Part shown: positions 56,970-64,000 of the stretch, piece by piece
Position numbering within the stretch: position 1 is the first letter of the stretch
Layout: every line of letters begins with the position of its first letter
From: Mytilus trossulus
Taxonomy: Eukaryota; Mollusca; Bivalvia; Mytilida; Mytilidae
Length of the DNA: 64,000 bases
Direction of reading: 5' to 3'
NCBI RefSeq assembly: GCF_036588685.1
Contig: NC_086383.1
Coordinates: 60,277,448 to 60,341,447, forward strand
Made by a program: the position numbers and the translations under genes
The notes under the pieces: model-generated
What the model was told of the DNA's origin: nothing
Database searches by the model: none
Seen by the model: the letters and a program-made list of their open reading frames with translations, nothing else

Positions 56970-57500
56970 TTAAAAGTAGGTTGAAAACCAAGCTTTTTAT
57001 CACAATGATCATGGATTTTCTCAATGATGATCTTTTTCTGATCGTAAATAATGCAATTTAAGCTTGAAATAAAAAAAAAAAGGATTTATTTGTGATAAGT
57101 AGGTTAACCTTCGAATCCAATTGTGTTACATTGAACATTTGAGATTAATTTGGTGAATGCATCGTATATGTTTCAGGTCACTTTGATAAATATTCATTTA
57201 CTAATTATATTATAATGGTACGCTGCAGCTAATAAATAAAAGCTTGCTTAGAAAATGAAATCAAAAGACTGGAATTGATTTTTCCTTATTTTCTAAGATT
57301 TTCGATGAAATCTATATAAAATGTCAATCATGTATATTCCAAACAAGATTTTTCGATATCGTAGCAAAATATTTTCATGTTGCTTTATAGTATCTATTAT
57401 TTTATTAAAAGTAGGTTGAAAATAAATCTTCTTATCATAATGATGAGCTCTCACTGATCGGAAATAATACAGTTTAAGCTTGAAATAATAAGAATATTCT
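56970..57500. repeat. Direct repeat pair (about 56976-57085 / 57407-57490)
   Basis: aaagtaggttgaaaaccaag ... tttaagcttgaaataa is repeated as aaagtaggttgaaaataaat ... tttaagcttgaaataa about 425 bp on, with matching atcataatgat and aaataat segments between. Confidence 0.6.
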
Positions 57501-57514
57501 TTGTGCTAACATTT

Positions 57515-57745
57515 ATAAGCAACACGACGGGTGCCACATAGGGAGTAGGATCTGCTTACTCTTCCGGAGCACCTGAGATCACCCCAAGTTTTTGGTGGGG
57601 GTTCGTGTTGCTTAGTCTTTAGTTTTCAGTACTATTATTTGTCTGTTTGTCTTTATTTTTAGCCATGGCGTTGTCGGTTTATTTTCTATTTATGAGTTTG
57701 ACTCTCCTCTGGTACATTTCGTCCCTTTTTAAGTTGACGGCCCTT
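57515..57745 (+). repeat. Dispersed repeat family B, forward copy
   Basis: aacacgacgggtgccacata, ggagcacctgagatcacccc, gtctgtttgtctttattttt, agccatggcgttgtcggttt; reverse copy at 5230-5700. Confidence 0.65.
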
Positions 57746-57819
57746 GGTGTTTGTGCTTTTAATACTAGAATATTTGCAATGTTTACAGGTTTTATTTAAT
57801 GAACATTTTTTTTATATAG

Positions 57820-58020
57820 ATTAGACCGTTGGTTTTCCCGTTTGAATGGTTTTACACTAGTAATTTTGGGGCCCTTTATAGCTTGTTGTTCGGTGTGAGC
57901 CAAGGCTCCGTGTTGAAGCCGTACATTGACCTATAATAATTTTTTTTTTTTTTTTTTTTTTAATTGTGATTTGAATGGAGAGTTGTCTCATTGGCACTCA
58001 CACCACATCTTTCTTTATCT
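57820..58020 (+). repeat. Dispersed repeat family D with T22 run
   Basis: gtttgaatggttttacacta, ggggccctttatagcttgtt, gagccaaggctccgtgttga, then 22 T (57940-57961) and gttgtctcattggcactcac. Confidence 0.75.
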
Positions 58021-59278
58021 ATTTGCGCTTTTATAAGTTTTGCTTCTTATGACTTTCCTCCTTATTTTATTGAGCTTATGACCGGTAGATTTGCCCTCGC
58101 ACTGTTAAATTTATAATTTTCATTATGATTAAAAGTCATTTCATAGAACAGTATTGTGGTATATTATATAGAGAGCTAAATGTAACAATCATAAAGACAC
58201 AAAGGCACGTTTTTCACTGTTCAGTTTTCCCATGATATCTTGGAATAAAATTTTTAGATCCTTATAATATGTCCTGACTTTTATTTCGCCCACATTTCAA
58301 ATACATATCTTAGTTTCTCATTCATTTTAAATTCTGGACTAAGTCCAAGTTCATCAATATAACGAATTATAATGCAAGTAACCAACTATTATTTATTTAT
58401 AAAATCCATCGTGACTCCTTTGGTAGTCTATAACTTTAAGCTTTTTGTTTTACTGTAGAGTATGTAACAACAAAGATACAGTATATTGAATTTATTTACG
58501 CAACTCATTGAAATTACAAGTATACGGCTAAAATTAAAAGCGAACATGTCCAGTCAATTTAATACAGGTGTATCAAAGTTTGAAGTGTCAATGTCCATAG
58601 TGTTTTCAGCGCAAATGACCTATCGTACTACAAGTGTCCTTTGCCCAAAATTTACGCAAAAAGGAGTTGTATTGACATATTTATACATTCCGTATGCAGT
58701 TGGGCAAATATTTTGTCAAATGTTTTAATTGGCGCATTTATTTAACATACAGTAACTATTCAATTTTGTTCTGTACATAACTTATAAGTGGATTTACAAA
58801 TGAGTTGTCTTTATAATTTGATAAAATCATAGTTCTTACATGTACTTAAATTCATATATTATATTTTTCAACATCCAGAAATTCACCTTTATATTTCCTA
58901 TAAAACCCTTCAACCATTCATTGACACAGGAAATTATAACTGACGGATTATTATTGTTAAACACGTGTTCTTATAACGTTGTGCACGATGTTCCTACAAC
59001 TTAACGTAACACTGAAAATGCGACGTCAAAGAGGATTTTTCGAAATTTTAACGTCGAATTTGTAAGTTTCATTCGGGTTGTTTTGTGTTGTTGGTTATTT
59101 TTGTCTCTGTTATTATTTTTTTAAAGTCTTTTAACCACGAATTGCCTCAAGTTGTGGATATCGATTTAACACCTGCAAAATGCTGTATTGTAAGTCATGT
59201 AAGAAGGATAAAATAAGACGGAAAGTTTTTCCATAAATAAATTAAAACAAAACTACATGTATATATGTACAAAACTTT
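58021..59278. other. No gene recognised
   Basis: AT-rich. The end nearest the transposase remnant (58960-59060, with aacgtaacactgaaaatgcg) may belong to that transposon, but no terminal repeat could be fixed. Confidence 0.4.
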
Positions 59279-60660
59279 TTAATCACATGCTGCTAAAATG
59301 TCATGGTGCATATCATCTGTCATTATAAATTTTCCATACCTTGATTCCACCCCAATACAAATATATATAACACTGTTCAAGTAAATTAAAGACTTTTTTC
59401 CTTGGATTAATTTGAACTGAATATTGTTTCCATTAACACATAATTTATCAAAATACAACCCTTCAATTAATTGAACCCCAGCTTGAAAAGTTGATTGATT
59501 TTGTTTTTTAACGTCGGATAAACACTTTAAAATATAATAGTTCTCTCCTGGATCGTCCGTAAAAACGGCTAAAATAATTCCGGGTTGAATCAATTCAATG
59601 AAAGTATTTTCATTGCTATTTGCGATAAGTCTTTCGGTTAACTCTGTTTCATGACAAAGTTTATATTTACGAAAAATTCCGGCTTCGCTAGTACAAGCAT
59701 TATATTCATCGGGACAGTTGGAACAGTCGTAGCAGGACAAGTCTCGAATTAAACCAGTTCGAGGACTTGTACTTCTGATTTGATGAATACACCTTACTGA
59801 CGGAACGACTTTAAAAGATCTTGTTCTATTTCAGGGAACTTCCTCAACATATCTAAAAATTCGACGTTTGCATATAGCGGACTGCCTTGGAGTCTCTAAA
59901 TTGTCCTTAAAAAAGTTATAAAAATCATTTGCATTTTGAATAAACAATTTTCCTCTCGCCACTGCAAAATCAGCTTGATTTTTTATTAACCCCCCTGCCG
60001 AATCTTGTACTCCTTTGGCATGTGATGTTTAAAAATAGTTTCTAACTATATTGAAACCAAAATCTTGTTTTGCATAGCTTATATCTCCGGAACAGTGCCT
60101 TGATTTATATTGTGTGGCACACCCGTCTGTAAATTTGTGCATGGTTTTCATATCATAGTTAATACTCTTTAGGTAATCCGCTATTTGCCGTTGCGCCTCA
60201 TGTGAAAAATTATGATCATGAACTTGATCAGGACTTATAACAAAAAACTGTTCTTCAACTAATCCAGCATTAACTTCAGGATCGGACGGACCGTCTAGAT
60301 TTTCAATTGGATGCCTATAAATCACGGATACATGTATCGAAACTTCCGTTTTCGGAAAATAGCATGATTTAATTTCAATTTTATCTTTACACGAATAGTT
60401 TTAAGAAAATTCATGAATGCAAATAGCTTCATTTTTTTCAAGTTGCTCTTAATTGATTTCAGTTGTTCTGTTTGCCATTTTGCACGAAAAACGTGTGCTG
60501 AAAACTTTGATATCAATTCAAGAAAGTACTTTAACATTTCTCCCGGTTATGTGTTCACCTTCACAAGGCACAGCTCTTCCTTTTTCCGACTACCATCAAT
60601 ATCTTTTTTTATAAATTTCAACACAGGATTTGTTTTCATTCTCTGGAACATTTAATTGAA
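59279..60660 (-). pseudogene. Transposase-like gene with four stops and one frameshift
   Basis: Minus-strand coding pieces in order: PGEMLKYFLELISKFSAHVF and RAKWQTEQLKSIKSNL; then, after a +1 shift in an A-run near 60430, EAICIHEFS-NYSCKDKIEI and VIYRHPIENLDGPSDPE; then FFVISPDQVHDHNF, FTDGCATQYKSRHC, FNIVRNYF-TSHAKGVQDSAG, KRRIFRYVEEVP, and a long C-terminal part from SCYDCSNCPDEYNAC to the stop at 59279. In-frame stops interrupt it at 60549-60547, 60403-60401, 60031-60029 and 59833-59831. The TDGC ... SHAKG(V)QDSAGG arrangement looks like an RNase-H-fold (DDE-type) transposase-derived family found in many animals; this is recognition by motif, and the superfamily is not certain. The C-terminal 153 codons are still open. 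Confidence 0.65.
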
Positions 60661-62269
60661 AAAAAATTAGCACAAACTTGTTACGTCGGAAATAAGCTTT
60701 TTCGGATTTTTGACGTTTTCCGACGTTGGGACAAAATGGCTACCGTTTTGTAAATGTTCGTATCATTTTATCACTTTTAGACTCAAATATGTAGTAAATA
60801 AAAAAAGATTCTTGTGATTTTGTTCTCTTCGTGTATCTAACTTTTGTTTTAATAAATTATAAACAACTTATTGAAATATCAGGTAAAAAAAAACACATTT
60901 AGAGCTTTGACAAATGAAATATCAAGTGGGACAAAACGGCTACCGGTTGAAAAACGACTGCGTAGAGAAGATTTTTTAAAATCTACAATTTTTGAACTCA
61001 CGAACAAGGAGGCAAATATTTGTTCTATCGGAAGATGTTATTATTATCTTACCTTTTTAAGACATTTTCTTCTATATATACTCATAGAATTCACTTTTTG
61101 TCGTTAAGTCAACGAAAAACGTCGTTGGACATATTTCTTGTTTAAGCTTAATCTGCTGTCACCGAGTCAAAAAAAAATTGACAAAAAAACGGCTTTAATG
61201 TCACAAAGAACCAACACACGTAGTTGTTCCCGCCAAGTTTCGGGAAGATCAGAGAATAAGAAATAGCATCACTATACATAAAAGTTAAAACATTTGTTTG
61301 AAAATGTAACGTTGGACATCCGTTTTTTTGCATAACTTTGTTGTTTAAATCGTCAAATATTTTAGATATAACTAAGTATATGACCAAGAGCTAAAACAAT
61401 ATAATTAAAAACATGTTCTGAATTTATTTTCATCTTGGAACGTGTTTGCTGACATTTTTTGTTTGTTTTGCGATGGAATTTCGAAGATTCTGTTTTAAAT
61501 CCCAGAGGTTGTATGAACAGCGTGCGTAACGTTTATGTGAAAACCTTGCGCAATTGTGAAATACAGTAACTGTCCAAATCTGACTTGTCTAATGTTGCGC
61601 TTTTTTTATTGGGAGTCGAATCAGATACTCAAATTCATAAAATATTGCACGCACCCACTATATCAATTGGTAACACTATTTACATAAGCAATACTGTGCC
61701 TGGAAAATTCCAATAAAATAAATATCCTCACGACACAATTCATTTACCACTATTTTTAATTATTGAAAAGACAAAGAATTTAGTACTCTAAGATCAGTGA
61801 GTTTAATAATTAAACTGTTTTTGATTAAACCTATTCATTTTCTAATGGAATGACGAAAATCAATGCGTTATTAATCAATGATCGTGATAGGTTTCTGTTT
61901 TAGATATGTGAAACATATCTGTAACAAATCAGAACATGTCAGGTATCTTAAATAACGAAATTAATCTTATATCAGTTTTTTTTTAGATCTTCTTAACGGA
62001 AGATTTATTGCTTATAAATCTTATCGACTTTCTGAAGCAGGTATTCTATTCGCATGAAGCTACAGTGTAAAAAACATAACAATGATAAGGTTATAATGAT
62101 TGTATGCTATGATAAGAGAAATAGACACTGAATAAACAAAACAACTGCTGACTAAATGGCGAAAATAACGAACAGTAAAAGATTGAACAGCAAGAGGATA
62201 GGTTAGATCAACAAACACACTACAGTAATCACCAGTTTACATGTACGATCGAGCATTACAGCTGATTAA
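60661..62269. other. Possible 5' flank of the transposase-like element; no gene
   Basis: gggacaaaatggctaccgtt (60727) recurs as gggacaaaacggctaccggt (60929), and aacgtcgttggac (61117) echoes aacgttggac (61309). These may be remnants of the transposon. The rest is AT-rich without features. Confidence 0.35.
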
Positions 62270-62418
62270 ATTGAGTGTGTAGCCAGCGGTAATATCTTTG
62301 GTTAGCTTGCTTCTTAGGCTACTTTGAAAGGAGGGTAGTTTACCTTACCTAATAACGACTTCACGGTTCAGATAACAAGCAAGCTAACCAAAGATATTAC
62401 TTTTGGCTATATACTCAA
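62270..62418. repeat. Inverted repeat (43-bp arms, 63-bp loop)
   Basis: Left arm 62270-62312 and right arm 62376-62418 share taatatctttggttagcttg perfectly (in inverse) and extend outwards as attgagtgtgtagcc / ggctatatactcaat. A small fold-back element. Confidence 0.8.
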
Positions 62419-64000
62419 TGAAATTCGCTGTAGCATGCCATTACAATTTAAATGTACTTTAACTACTGATTTTTAATCAAATAAGGTCATATTGCTGAAA
62501 TGCCCCCTTTTAAATTATTAAAATCTATCCTTTAACATTACATATTAGTGTAAATTAGAAGAAGGTCGCGAAATCGCGGTACTATTAGGCAAGTGTTGAA
62601 ACAAAGAATTTTTTGAATTTCGCGGGCAGTACGTCGACTGAGCATGCGCGAAAGCGTATACGACACGTATCAATATCGGTCTGTGAATTGTGTTATTTTC
62701 TCAAAAATTGGCGTTTTTTGTAGAAAAAGATTGATTGAAAGACAAATTAAGGAAGTACGAAACACTTCAGTTAAACGCCATATAACAAATATTTCCGACT
62801 TTGTATGGTTTCAGATTTAATGCAGCTCAACGACATCGGTCCCTTGCTTTAGTAGTACATGTGTGTTATAAAAGTGTCAGACAACCAATTCCAAACCATA
62901 TATAAGTTTGCATAATATTTATTTTACTGATTCGAAGTCATACAGATGCATAAAATCGTCTTTTTCTCTGCATTTAACATTCATTTCAAGGTGTTAATAT
63001 CCGCTGCCGCTCGTTCCTTCGAGAAAAAAGTATGAAAGAAACGTATCAAAATACTATACTTCTGCCACAAGTCAATGTCCAGATGTGTATATATCACAAA
63101 AGCAGCACAAGGATTTATAGCGAACGACAATACGTCCTAAGTGATACCATGGCAGAAATTAAACAACATGAATTGTATATAAATAACAAATTAAAAATGT
63201 AAATTCACATTTCTTTTGGCATATAACGATAACTCATTGCACAGTTACGATGAAAGATCATGCACCAAATCACACCTAATTATACCAATAAACAGGTAAT
63301 ACGGAATTTAATGCTTTAATAATTAAGTTTTTATGAACTTGAATTACAGATAATTATTCTTCCAAACAAAAATTAAATTTAAATGAAGGCATTATTTACG
63401 CTTGTCGGTAAAATAATTCATCAAATTGGTATTCACGTTCGACATCAAAGCGTTTTATAAATTCAACCGTCTTTAAAACTTAATATCGAAAGAGAATATC
63501 GTTTTTTTAGCGTTCGTGCACAACATGCATTATATATATTTGGCTAAAAGCTTTCACCCACACAAGTTGTTGTTTGGTTAACTTTTGTTATAAATGTCAA
63601 GAGACGCCCAGAGAGAAATCTACTTAGGAATACGGAACTCGGAAAAGAAGGTAGCATGGTGTTTCACGGATACATACAAACTCCATCACATCGTATGGAT
63701 AGTTTACTTAGATGACCGATATATTATAAATTTACATGATAGATATAAAAAGATGTTGTATAAGTGCCAATAGAACAACTCTCCATTAAAGTCACAATTA
63801 GTAAAAGTGAGCCAATATCATTTCCATCATGTCAAAGTACAAATTCACAACCAATTTTGATCACATTTAAGTAGTCGCTATAAAACGTTGAAACAGACTG
63901 AAAAAAGCTAAAAGTTTCGTAAAATCTGTTTTCTTCTTTGGTAAATGCATAAAAACAGTGTTCTGTTGGTTATTAGTATAAGGGAGGGTTGAGATATCAC
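62419..64000. other. No gene; family D fragment near the end
   Basis: A slightly CpG-rich patch at about 62565-62665 (gtcgcgaaatcgcggta, gagcatgcgcgaaagcg) could be a small promoter, but no exon was seen beside it. 63740-63800 is a reverse fragment of family D (aaagatgttgtataagtgcc, aatagaacaactctccatta). Confidence 0.4.

Noticed and set aside
60413..60655. 80-codon plus-strand frame
   Set aside because: Antisense to the transposase-like coding remnant.

Overview
The window is AT-rich, intron-bearing eukaryotic DNA dominated by repeats. It looks like a bivalve mollusc, most likely a mussel of the Mytilus type. That assignment is an inference from the C-type lectin gene architecture, a Penelope-like retroelement, tRNA-headed SINEs with a mollusc look, and many copies of short dispersed repeats that I recognise as common in mussel DNA. 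There is no prokaryotic gene organisation. Most short open frames are chance or lie in repeats. Repeat families are given letters (A, B, C, D, E, I) or the name 'hammerhead-like' for cross-reference only.

Layout. 0-8.4 kb: dispersed repeats, two small inverted-repeat elements and no gene. 8.4-12.8 kb, minus strand: a complete four-coding-exon secreted C-type lectin gene (220 residues: signal peptide, coiled coil, C-type lectin domain) with a probable non-coding first exon. 13.1-14.3 kb: a broken reverse-transcriptase C-terminus and its 3' region. 15.6-21.5 kb: an unusual block in which a 28-bp palindromic minisatellite and a cluster of twelve GTTAAC palindromes flank about 15 tandem copies of a 267-bp satellite. 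21.5-25.1 kb: a nearly intact Penelope-like element (reverse transcriptase plus GIY-YIG endonuclease) between two almost identical 408-bp pseudo-LTRs, with one in-frame stop. 29.6-33.85 kb: a decayed paralogue of the lectin gene in the same orientation.

35-39.6 kb: a tRNA-like SINE head, a GAGT-rich tract, a LINE endonuclease remnant, and a second copy of the block found at 0.26-1.08 kb. 39.8-44.3 kb: a 4.4-kb imperfect palindrome whose arms each carry the same SINE. 44.6-47.1 kb: a 2.07-kb Harbinger-like element with TTA target duplications, inserted in an older CGAC-rich element. 47.2-59 kb: mostly intergenic, with one probable exon of an unrecognised membrane protein and several repeats. 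59.3-60.7 kb, minus strand: a transposase-like gene broken by four stops and one frameshift. The rest is unassigned AT-rich sequence.

Functionally the only convincing host locus is the lectin pair: one intact gene that probably makes a secreted, coiled-coil-oligomerised lectin-fold protein, and one pseudogene 21 kb upstream in the direction of transcription. Everything else is mobile or satellite DNA at different stages of decay. The most notable observations are (i) a dispersed repeat with a hammerhead-ribozyme-like core whose helix II is conserved by paired changes in a diverged copy, (ii) the large palindrome, (iii) the palindrome-word arrays around the satellite, and (iv) the young Penelope-like element.
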